Positions 9,834 through 16,323 of a DNA stretch of 63,142 nucleotides are shown piece after piece (position 1 is the stretch's first letter; every line of letters starts with the position of its first letter). The translations under genes were made by a program, and so were the position numbers. Below the pieces are notes generated by a model. The model did no database searches. It was not told the DNA's origin and saw only the letters and a program-made list of their open reading frames with translations. Source of the stretch: JAFTYO01 sp045611785 (lineage in GTDB: Bacteria; Pseudomonadota; Alphaproteobacteria; RF32; CAG-239). Location: positions 1-63,142 of the forward strand of contig JAZKXV010000010.1 of the NCBI GenBank assembly GCA_045611785.1, written 5' to 3'.

Positions 9834-9991
9834 ATATCACCGTCTAAGTAGTATATGTAACTATATGAATTTGCGGCCTTTTATAAAGTGTTGACAATAT
9901 ATGGCATTGTCTTGATTTTAAGATTGATTTTTATGTTTCTAGTCTTTATTATCAACTGGGGAATAATCTGTAATATAGACGGTGATTTATG
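9831..9991. repeat. Inverted repeat flanking 129 bp: candidate invertible switch
   Basis: The left arm CATATATCACCGTCTA (9831-9846) and the right arm TAGACGGTGATTTATG (9976-9991) are inverted copies matching at 15 of 16 positions, and the central 11 bp are perfect. Read outward, each arm is the same translation-start unit: GGTGAT followed closely by ATG. The left one starts the helicase gene. The right one would start only a 6-codon frame. A small serine recombinase begins 86 bp to the right. This arrangement resembles promoter inversion switches of the Hin/Mpi type. Inversion itself is inferred and not shown. Confidence 0.6.
9893..9911. promoter_or_regulatory. Operator-like palindrome inside the candidate invertible segment
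   Basis: GACAAT (9893-9898) and ATTGTC (9906-9911) form a perfect 6-bp inverted repeat with a 7-nt spacer. It overlaps a TTGACA hexamer at 9891-9896 that would be a rightward -35 element; the matching -10 (GATTTT, 17 nt away) is poor. The best leftward candidate in the segment is TTGATA-N17-AAAAAT, also weak. The palindrome is seen directly; a repressor binding there is inference. Confidence 0.35.
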
Positions 9992-10076
9992 GAGAGCGTC
10001 TATTTTTGATACCAAATTAAGCATAAATCTTGCTAATTCCTATAAATATTTAAGTAAACTATTAAAGGAATTTACC

Positions 10077-10667
10077 ATGATTTATGGCTATTGTAGAATC
10101 AGTACATCACATCAACAAATCTGTAATCAAACGCATGAAATACAAGCGTTTGCCGATAAAAACAATCTAAAAATCGATAAATGGCTTAATGAGGTCATTT
10201 CTTCAAGAAAATCACTAAATGAAAGAAAATTAGGAAAACTGCTTAAAAAACTAAAAAAAGGCGATATTTTAATTGCAACCGAATTGAGCAGATTGGGCAG
10301 AAATCTGCTCGAGGTTATGGGAATTTTGCAACAATGTCTTGAGCGTGAATGCCAAATCTGGACTTTGAAAGAAAACTACAGACTTGGTTCCGATATATCT
10401 TCAAAGGTTCTTGCCTTCGCATTCTCGCTTGCTTCTGAAATAGAACGTCAACTAATATCCGACAGAACAAGAAATTCACTGCAAAGGCTTAAAGATGAAG
10501 GCAAACATTTGGGCAGACCTTATGGTTTTAGTTATAAAAAACTAGAAAAAAAGCATGATAAAATAAAAGAACTATTGGATAAAAATGTATCAAAAGCCGA
10601 AATTGCACGACTTATGGGCTGCACTTGGCAAACTTTACACCGTTATATAAAAGATACAATGCCATAA
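10077..10667 (+). CDS. Small serine recombinase (resolvase/invertase family)
   Basis: A 196-residue site-specific recombinase. The N-terminal catalytic domain begins MIYGYCRISTSHQ, placing the nucleophile at Ser9; ELSRLGRNLLEVM and EIERQLISDRTR carry the family's arginines and the long E helix. The C-terminus SKAEIARLMGCTWQTLHRYI is the HTH of the resolvase/invertase family. I chose the ATG at 10077 because AAAGGA lies just upstream and the catalytic domain starts there. The frame is open back to 9888, but that extension is hydrophobic and unlike the family. Length and single HTH fit invertases such as Hin/Gin/Mpi or resolvases. The neighbouring 16-bp inverted repeat makes an invertase acting on that site the favoured role. 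Confidence 0.88.
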   Translation: MIYGYCRISTSHQQICNQTHEIQAFADKNNLKIDKWLNEVISSRKSLNERKLGKLLKKLKKGDILIATELSRLGRNLLEVMGILQQCLERECQIWTLKENYRLGSDISSKVLAFAFSLASEIERQLISDRTRNSLQRLKDEGKHLGRPYGFSYKKLEKKHDKIKELLDKNVSKAEIARLMGCTWQTLHRYIKDTMP

Positions 10668-10672
10668 AAAAT

Positions 10673-10696
10673 AAAGGAGACTAAAAAGCCTCCTTT
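10673..10696 (+). terminator. Hairpin after the small recombinase
   Basis: AAAGGAG (10673-10679) pairs with CTCCTTT (10690-10696) around a short loop, 6 nt past the recombinase stop codon. No long T tract follows, so termination efficiency is uncertain. Confidence 0.5.
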
Positions 10697-10888
10697 ACCT
10701 TGGTTACAAACAAGAATTACATTCTCTTATAACTTGCTAAAATCCATATTTGAAATTTAATGTTGCATTTGTTCTATATTTGCGGTCTATGTATGGATGC
10801 TATATTCCAACAATAGATAAATTATTGTGCTTAAACTCTATTTCCAACCGAGTAAACGTACTTAGATTATTTCGAATACTAGATAGAA

Positions 10889-12259
10889 TTATTTGAAAAC
10901 ATTTTGCCAAACGCTTCCTCGTCCATACAACCTTTCTAATTGCTTCTCATTATGTATAATTCCAAACTTTCTATGTATTGCTTTAATTATTACTATAAAC
11001 AAAATCTCACAAAAATTCTTAATTTTTATCTCATTTTCCAATATATCTTTATTTTTTGTATATTTTTCCGCATTTGCTCTTTTAGTCTTTATATGTCCAA
11101 GACAATCTCTAATTTCAAGTAATTTATCCCCAAAATCTCTTGCATTATTAATATTGGGAAAGATTTTTAATAATCCCCCGTAAATACAATCATTTTTTTC
11201 TGATAAATTCTCCTCAAAGAAGTTCTGTAAATGTTGTCCATTATCTTTATTTTTCCCATATGTAGTTTGCCAATCCTCAATAAAAGACCTATAATTCATT
11301 ATTGATTGATATCCAACATCTGCTCTATTATATAATTTATCTGTTAAAATAATATTCAAAATATTAAATTCATCTTTTGTCATTTCTAACCATAATTCTA
11401 AAATCTCCTCAAAAGATGATGTTATATTTTCCAGATAAACCGGCAATTCGCAGTGTTTATATTCTCTATTATTTACCTTAGTAACTGGAGCTAAAAAAAC
11501 TGAATAATTTGATTGTTCTATTTTTATTTTTAAATCTAAAATTTCTTGAGACTCAATCATCAGAACAGAAAACAGTTTTGCTATTTGATTTTTTATATAT
11601 AAGATATCATAAAATGATTTCTTTTGGTTAAATCTCAATAAAAAGTATGGATTATAATCTGAGATTTCTATTTGTTTTTGCTGCAAGTAATCTAATACTT
11701 TTTCTTCAATATTAATATCCTTGGCAATATTTAGTATTGAAAATAGAGAATATTTTCTTTCAGGTTTGTTTATTATTTGGATTTCATATTCATTGCTTTT
11801 TGCTTCTAATAAAGGTGCTGAATTATATATTTGTAAATCCGTATTTGAAGAACAAAATGATTTTAAGCACGGAACAGAAAAACTTATTTCAGAAATCAAA
11901 GCTTCGTTTTTATCTAAATAACATCCAAAAATTACACAACTAACCCCAAAAATTGCTTTAGATAAAACATTGAAGTTAATATAACTACCTATACTCACTG
12001 TACCTAAAACAGTTATATATCCAATTTGAGTTATATTCCCTTTAAAAATCAAATTATTTTTATTTAATATAGCATCTCGCTCTTCTGAAAACATATTCCA
12101 AGATAAATGAAGTCTCATACCATCATTAGGCGTATAAATTAAAAGACCAGAAAACTTAATATCTTCATTTTCTTCTAAATAAAAATCTCCAATCCATTCT
12201 TGCTGTATATTCGGATTAAATATTTTCACACTTCTCTCCTTTATCAAATTTAAATTCAT
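10889..12259 (-). CDS. ApeA-like HEPN protein, probable abortive-infection RNase
   Basis: A 456-residue protein. The N-terminal half (WIGDFYLEENEDIKFSGLLI, then a beta-rich stretch) has the look of ApeA N-terminal domains. The C-terminal part is helical and contains IRDCLGHIKTKRA, with R384 and H389 forming the R-x4-H motif of HEPN ribonucleases. In ApeA-type anti-phage proteins the HEPN domain is thought to cleave RNA after infection is sensed. It is a single gene transcribed leftward, convergent with the small recombinase, on the defence island. The ATG at 12259 is preceded by a purine-poor region without a clear ribosome binding site. The HEPN motif is seen directly; the ApeA name rests on recalled domain resemblance, and other HEPN/ApeA-NTD families remain possible. 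Confidence 0.65.
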   Translation of the reverse strand: MNLNLIKERSVKIFNPNIQQEWIGDFYLEENEDIKFSGLLIYTPNDGMRLHLSWNMFSEERDAILNKNNLIFKGNITQIGYITVLGTVSIGSYINFNVLSKAIFGVSCVIFGCYLDKNEALISEISFSVPCLKSFCSSNTDLQIYNSAPLLEAKSNEYEIQIINKPERKYSLFSILNIAKDINIEEKVLDYLQQKQIEISDYNPYFLLRFNQKKSFYDILYIKNQIAKLFSVLMIESQEILDLKIKIEQSNYSVFLAPVTKVNNREYKHCELPVYLENITSSFEEILELWLEMTKDEFNILNIILTDKLYNRADVGYQSIMNYRSFIEDWQTTYGKNKDNGQHLQNFFEENLSEKNDCIYGGLLKIFPNINNARDFGDKLLEIRDCLGHIKTKRANAEKYTKNKDILENEIKIKNFCEILFIVIIKAIHRKFGIIHNEKQLERLYGRGSVWQNVFK

Positions 12260-12547
12260 TATCTTTTGATTGATAATAGCTATGAATTATTCGCAATTGT
12301 TTAATATTATTAGTGCTATTTTATATTGACTGTTAAGAAGAGCAAGCATTAGTCTTATTGAATCACAGGATTCTTTTGTTTTGTATGCTATGAATATTTT
12401 TATTGATATATCAAAAACTAATCAATATCGAAAATTAACAGCTTAAAGGTAATGCTTATATCCTTTGATTATACGATTCTTTAAGAATATTCTTAGCATC
12501 TTCAATAACCTACATTAACAAATATTTGATTATCATATATCAAAATA

Positions 12548-14176
12548 TCATTTCTTACCATGCATCTCTTTTGCTAGTTTATTCACTAAATCCATATCCT
12601 TTTTCTTATAAGCGATAAGGAGCGGGTAGTAGTATCTTGTGCTTTTTCCTTCGCCTATATATGGAATTCGGGTAATTCCGGTCGCTTTATCTTCTTTTCG
12701 CATTGTAAGCAGAGTGTTGTATGAAAGTTCCAAAATACGTGCGGCCAGTTTAATACCAACCCAATCGGATTTTATAGCAATATCAATCTGTTCTTTGTTT
12801 TTTATGCTACTATCATCCGGTATATAAAATTGTTCTAATTCTTGAGCATAATCGTTCAACTTACTATCTTTTAAGATTTTTACAAAGTTTCTGATAGATT
12901 GATGGGATATTCTTACCATTTTCATACCGAATACAATTTGTTTGAGTCTCGCATCAAACGGAAGAGATATATTTTTATTTCTAAAATCGTTTAAGAAGAA
13001 CAGATTACTCCATTTAGTATCATTAAATCGAATATTTTCAAATGATACTTTTCCTTCAAAAGTTACATTATCAAAAAGAGTATCTAAATAAGTGGCATCT
13101 GATATATTAAGATTTGCATTTTCGGTAAATCTGCAATCTTTTAATATTATTTTATCACCGATACCTTTGTTCATATCAGTAATGGTTACATTGTCATTGA
13201 ATGTACATTTTTCAAATCTCAAAAAACTGATAATGGAAAGATATCCTATTTGAGGCTTGGCATGATAATATACGGGAGCATTAAAGATGCAGTTTTTAAA
13301 AAGAAGAGACCTTGAGTGCTCATAAAACCAATAATTAAAATTACAATTCTCAAAGACCATCGTTCTGAGACAATTAAAGTTTAATAACAAATCATTTATG
13401 GTAGAAAAAGCATCATCATTTTCAAAATTGATATCTTTAAGATGTAATTTAATGTTATTAAAACTTTCTGTTTCAATATGGATATGAGGATTGTTTTGAG
13501 GAAAATCAATTTGGATTTTAGATTCTTCAAATTCATATTCATTTTCAAATTTATCAAACCACTCGTTGAATCTTTTTTTATCATTATTATAAAGTTCAAT
13601 ATCATAGCCGGTTTTTTGTTTGGGTTGTTCAATATCGGTATTAAAAATAGTAGCCAATAAAGATAAAAAGTGTCTTAGCCCATTTGCATAATATTTAGCA
13701 TATTGGTCTAAATAATTGTCACTTATAGAGATAGTACCTGTTTGTTTAGAAGGGATGCTTAACAGAAAATTTTTTAATATTTCAAATCTTTTTTCTTCAA
13801 TTAAACCCGATTTAATTTTTTCTTCATAGCAAGTTATTAATTCCTTTATTGAACTGCCGATATTTTTTATATCCTGTTTGGGCTGCAAATTATATACATC
13901 TTGAAATATATCAATAAAATTACGAGAAGAGGAAAGAATATCTGATATATTATTACTGTATATATAAGTATTGTTTATAATCATCTCAGAAAGGCTTTGG
14001 GCATATTCCCTTTTTACCAAGTCGTAAATATAAGTTTCAGTATCTTTTTGATAATTAAGGTGTTCTATTAATGGAATGTCTAATTCCAATGAAGCATTTG
14101 GTGATTTCTTCTCTATATTTGCATAGTAAGTATCTTTACGAAATTGCTCTTCATTTATGTTAACCCATTTTCTCAT
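12548..14176 (-). CDS. Unknown protein with pentapeptide-like repeats and a DNA-binding-like C-terminus
   Basis: The protein has 542 residues from the ATG at 14176, chosen because AGGAAAAATT lies directly before it; an ATG 15 nt upstream lacks such a site. Residues about 1-200 are mixed helical. From about 225 to 395 there are degenerate repeats of the form LxFxNCxF (LLFKNCIF, LRFEKCTF, IILKDCRF), suggesting a right-handed beta-helix of the pentapeptide-repeat kind. The C-terminal ~65 residues (GIKLAARILELSYNTLLTMRKE, then basic and aromatic residues RYYYPLLIAYKKK) look like an excisionase/MerR-type helix-turn-helix. I recognise no family. Its place between an ApeA-like gene and the small-gene cassette suggests an island function, either regulatory or defensive. 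Confidence 0.6.
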   Translation of the reverse strand: MRKWVNINEEQFRKDTYYANIEKKSPNASLELDIPLIEHLNYQKDTETYIYDLVKREYAQSLSEMIINNTYIYSNNISDILSSSRNFIDIFQDVYNLQPKQDIKNIGSSIKELITCYEEKIKSGLIEEKRFEILKNFLLSIPSKQTGTISISDNYLDQYAKYYANGLRHFLSLLATIFNTDIEQPKQKTGYDIELYNNDKKRFNEWFDKFENEYEFEESKIQIDFPQNNPHIHIETESFNNIKLHLKDINFENDDAFSTINDLLLNFNCLRTMVFENCNFNYWFYEHSRSLLFKNCIFNAPVYYHAKPQIGYLSIISFLRFEKCTFNDNVTITDMNKGIGDKIILKDCRFTENANLNISDATYLDTLFDNVTFEGKVSFENIRFNDTKWSNLFFLNDFRNKNISLPFDARLKQIVFGMKMVRISHQSIRNFVKILKDSKLNDYAQELEQFYIPDDSSIKNKEQIDIAIKSDWVGIKLAARILELSYNTLLTMRKEDKATGITRIPYIGEGKSTRYYYPLLIAYKKKDMDLVNKLAKEMHGKK

Positions 14177-14491
14177 AATTTTTCCTATCATAAAATTTAT
14201 ATGTAAAAATATATTCTATAATAGGTTTAATTTCGCTTAAAAATAAAATTAATTTAGGTCATTTTATGCGATTCGTAATGAAATTTTATAAAATTTTGCA
14301 TTTTATATTAAATTCATCAAAAACTTTTTATCCCGATAAACCCATCAATACCCATTTAAATATATTTAAAAACCGGATTGCTCTAACCCCTTGAAAAATA
14401 AGGCGTTGACTTATGGTTTTGTTTTCTTTCATACTAACATTGTCAGGTAGCAATACCAACTTGTAAAACTTAAAAATGAAAGGAAAATAAA
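14177..14491. other. Intergenic region between divergent units
   Basis: This 315-bp stretch is very AT-rich and carries the divergent start regions of the pentapeptide-like gene (leftward) and the small-gene cassette (rightward). It contains the A/T palindrome AAATTTTATAAAATTT near 14282 and two ACCCAT copies at about 14339-14355. A short leftward open frame here (14328-14522) lacks a credible ribosome binding site. I see no RNA gene. Confidence 0.5.
14406..14435 (+). promoter_or_regulatory. Candidate sigma-70 promoter for the small-gene cassette
   Basis: TTGACT (14406-14411) is followed after 18 nt by CATACT (14430-14435), matching 5/6 and 4/6 of the consensus. The start codon of the first small gene is 56 nt downstream. 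The match is moderate and no transcript data are available. Confidence 0.4.
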
Positions 14492-14599
14492 ATGACTGTT
14501 TTAGCTTACATAATAGCATCAATGGTAAGAAAATATTGCCTTAAAAGAGATGCAAAACGCTTAGAGAACATCGTTAATATGGCTCGCTTTGTGTACTAG
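14492..14599 (+). CDS. Small hypothetical protein, 35 residues
   Basis: A short frame beginning MTVLAYIIASMVRKY, with AAAGGAAAATAAA directly before the ATG and a stop 9 nt before the next gene's ATG. The product starts hydrophobic and then becomes basic and amphipathic (CLKRDAKRLENIVNMARFVY). The leader is nearly the same as those of the genes at 14970 and 15498, which supports it as a real, co-expressed gene. Function is unknown; a small membrane-associated peptide or a leader peptide are both possible. Confidence 0.5.
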   Translation: MTVLAYIIASMVRKYCLKRDAKRLENIVNMARFVY

Positions 14600-14608
14600 G
14601 AGAAAGTT

Positions 14609-14848
14609 ATGAATTACAGAATTGTAGCAAGAGTAGCAGATTATCTTCCGGAAGAAGTAGAAGAAGCTGGATTAAAACATTTTGCTTCTTGCCAATGGAT
14701 AGGAATAAAACGCTACTGCAATGTCATAAATACTCCTCAAGGTGTTTATGGTTTTATAACCGCTCAAGGTGAGCTTCACTATTTAACAGAAAAACGATGG
14801 CCTTATGAAACAACAGATATAGTTTATATTCTGGAATGCCATAACTAA
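14609..14848 (+). CDS. Hypothetical protein, 79 residues
   Basis: AGGAGAAAGTT precedes the ATG, a strong ribosome binding site. The sequence runs MNYRIVARVADYLPEE, then an aromatic-rich middle with CQWIGIKRYCN and GVYGFITAQGELHYL, and ends DIVYILECHN. I recognise no family. Its two ends resemble those of the next gene product (start xxxVARxxD..., end DxVYxxxxH), so the two may be divergent relatives or bind the same partner. It is soluble by appearance and belongs to the rightward cassette that ends at the large serine recombinase. Confidence 0.6.
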   Translation: MNYRIVARVADYLPEEVEEAGLKHFASCQWIGIKRYCNVINTPQGVYGFITAQGELHYLTEKRWPYETTDIVYILECHN

Positions 14849-14969
14849 CTAAAAATCTAACAAAACCAACAGTTTTAACACTAATTGGCGTAAAGGGATG
14901 CCTAAATGCCATACAGAATTATTATGCTCTTTTTTTAACTTTAACCTAAAAAATGAAAGGAAAAATACA

Positions 14970-15446
14970 ATGACACATTGTTTAACTGTAGCAAGAACAA
15001 AAGACCATCCGTTTTTTGAACTATTGGAAGAAGCTCTTATCTACGAATGTGGTAATATTTCACTCGTAGGGAAATGGGAGAAAGTCTATGCCAATAAAGA
15101 AGAAATGATTTCTCAAAACAAAGATGAAATCAATTCAGAAGCAAAAGATTGTGATGGGAATTTGGACGAAGCCGTAAAATCTTTTATGGACAGTAATTTT
15201 TTGGAATATGGTAATGATAATGCAATTTATCACAAAGTATCTGCACAATTTGATTCTTTAGGCCTCGGATGGGATTATCCTGACCTCAAACTGGATGAAA
15301 TAATGAAATACAAAGATGTCGTAGAGAAATCAAACGATGAGATAGCCGCCTTCATTACTCCGGATTACGATTTTATTTACAGCGACGAAGCCAAATGTCC
15401 GTTTGCAGATGATGACTTAGTTTATGTTATTAACGGACACCTATAA
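14970..15446 (+). CDS. Hypothetical acidic protein, 158 residues
   Basis: I start it at ATG 14970 because GAAAGGAAAAATACA lies directly upstream; the frame is open 24 codons further back, but that part has no ribosome binding site. The product begins MTHCLTVARTKDHPFF and is strongly acidic in the middle (NKDEINSEAKDCDGNLDEA), ending DDDLVYVINGHL. The acidity and small size would fit a DNA mimic or an anti-defence/antitoxin-like protein, but nothing specific is recognisable. Its termini resemble those of the preceding 79-residue protein. It lies in the island cassette, 51 nt before the next gene. Confidence 0.6.
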   Translation: MTHCLTVARTKDHPFFELLEEALIYECGNISLVGKWEKVYANKEEMISQNKDEINSEAKDCDGNLDEAVKSFMDSNFLEYGNDNAIYHKVSAQFDSLGLGWDYPDLKLDEIMKYKDVVEKSNDEIAAFITPDYDFIYSDEAKCPFADDDLVYVINGHL

Positions 15447-15497
15447 CAACAAACTTAATAATTTTAACAAAACATAATTTTTGAAAGGAAAATAAAA

Positions 15498-16022
15498 ATG
15501 AAAAACTTTTTAGCAAAATACAACGCAAACAAAATTGAAACTTCAAAAGATGAAGGATTACTTACACTTGAAAAGGCTCGTGAGCGTATTTTGAAACTTT
15601 TGACCGAGAATATGAAAAACTTCAAACATGATACTTGGGACATATCAAACCGTATGAATAAATTAATGACGGATACTGAGAAAAATTCCATCTTTACTCT
15701 TCGTTTAGGCGGTAAACGTATTGTTCGCTATTCTTTAGATTTGTTGAATACTGAACAAAAACTCAGTTTCTTGGCAGATTTTTATACCAGCGTTGCCGAA
15801 AGAGAGTTTGATGAAGATATTACAGAGTTCTTGGCAAAAGAGATTGATAACGCCAACATTCGTAAAAAAGAGGCAAACGAACGCCGTCGTAATAAAAAGA
15901 AAGAAGAACGTGAGCAAAAGGCTAAAGACAAGGAAGCTGAAAGAGAGCGAAGTTTAGCCATGGCACAACAAATGGCTCAAGAGACAGCCATTAATAATGC
16001 TAATATGTTGCTTCATATTTAG
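15498..16022 (+). CDS. Hypothetical protein with charged coiled-coil tail, 174 residues
   Basis: GAAAGGAAAATAAAA precedes the ATG. Residues 1-115 form a mixed helical domain (LLTLEKARERILKLL ... TLRLGGKRIVRYSLDLL). Residues 116-150 are a K/E/R-rich coiled coil (KKEANERRRNKKKEEREQ and onward), and the C-terminus is alanine/methionine-rich. I do not recognise the family. The translation leader is shared with two upstream small genes, so the cassette looks like one module. A strong hairpin begins 9 nt after the stop codon. Confidence 0.6.
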   Translation: MKNFLAKYNANKIETSKDEGLLTLEKARERILKLLTENMKNFKHDTWDISNRMNKLMTDTEKNSIFTLRLGGKRIVRYSLDLLNTEQKLSFLADFYTSVAEREFDEDITEFLAKEIDNANIRKKEANERRRNKKKEEREQKAKDKEAERERSLAMAQQMAQETAINNANMLLHI

Positions 16023-16030
16023 GCTCAAAT

Positions 16031-16060
16031 ATACAGGGGCTCATTTTTGAGCCCCTGTAT
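16031..16060. terminator. Perfect 13-bp hairpin after the small-gene cassette
   Basis: ATACAGGGGCTCA pairs exactly with TGAGCCCCTGTAT around a TTTT loop. On the gene strand the 3' flank is AAAAAGC, not a T run; on the other strand it is ATTTGAG. It may be a terminator, an RNA-stability or processing element, or an element-specific protein site. Confidence 0.5.
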
Positions 16061-16113
16061 AAAAAGCAGCCAAATCAATATATTAGCTTGCATTTGTAAG
16101 GAGATAATATAAA

Positions 16114-16323
16114 ATGACAGCAGGGTTAAAAGAAGCATTGCGAAACATATCATCAGAACCTTTATCAGATGCACAATTAGAACAAGGTGCCAGACATTTA
16201 ATAGGTTTTGCAAAATGTTTATTAATGATGCGACAGGAGATTTTAGAAAATGAAAGCAATAATACTAACGAGAGTATCAACGAAGATGCAAGAAGAGGGG
16301 TTAAGCCTACTTGCTCAGAGTAA
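16114..16323 (+). CDS. Small hypothetical protein upstream of the large recombinase, 69 residues
   Basis: AAGGAGATAATATAAA before the ATG is one of the best ribosome binding sites in the island. The product (MTAGLKEALRNISSEPLSD, then a helical segment GARHLIGFAKCLLMMRQEI, then a polar tail) matches no family I know. Its last 74 nt overlap the start of the recombinase gene in another frame, so the pair is probably translationally coupled. A recombination directionality factor or regulator of the recombinase is a reasonable guess from position only. Confidence 0.5.
   Translation: MTAGLKEALRNISSEPLSDAQLEQGARHLIGFAKCLLMMRQEILENESNNTNESINEDARRGVKPTCSE

Noticed and set aside
9888..10076. N-terminal extension of the small serine recombinase
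   Set aside because: The catalytic domain begins at the ATG at 10077 with a good RBS; the extension crosses the candidate switch segment and is unlike the family.
14328..14522. Leftward 64-residue frame in the cassette leader
   Set aside because: It covers the promoter and first codons of the rightward cassette and lacks an RBS.
14898..14969. 24-codon extension of the 158-residue gene
   Set aside because: No RBS at 14898, whereas AAAGGAAAAATACA stands directly before 14970.
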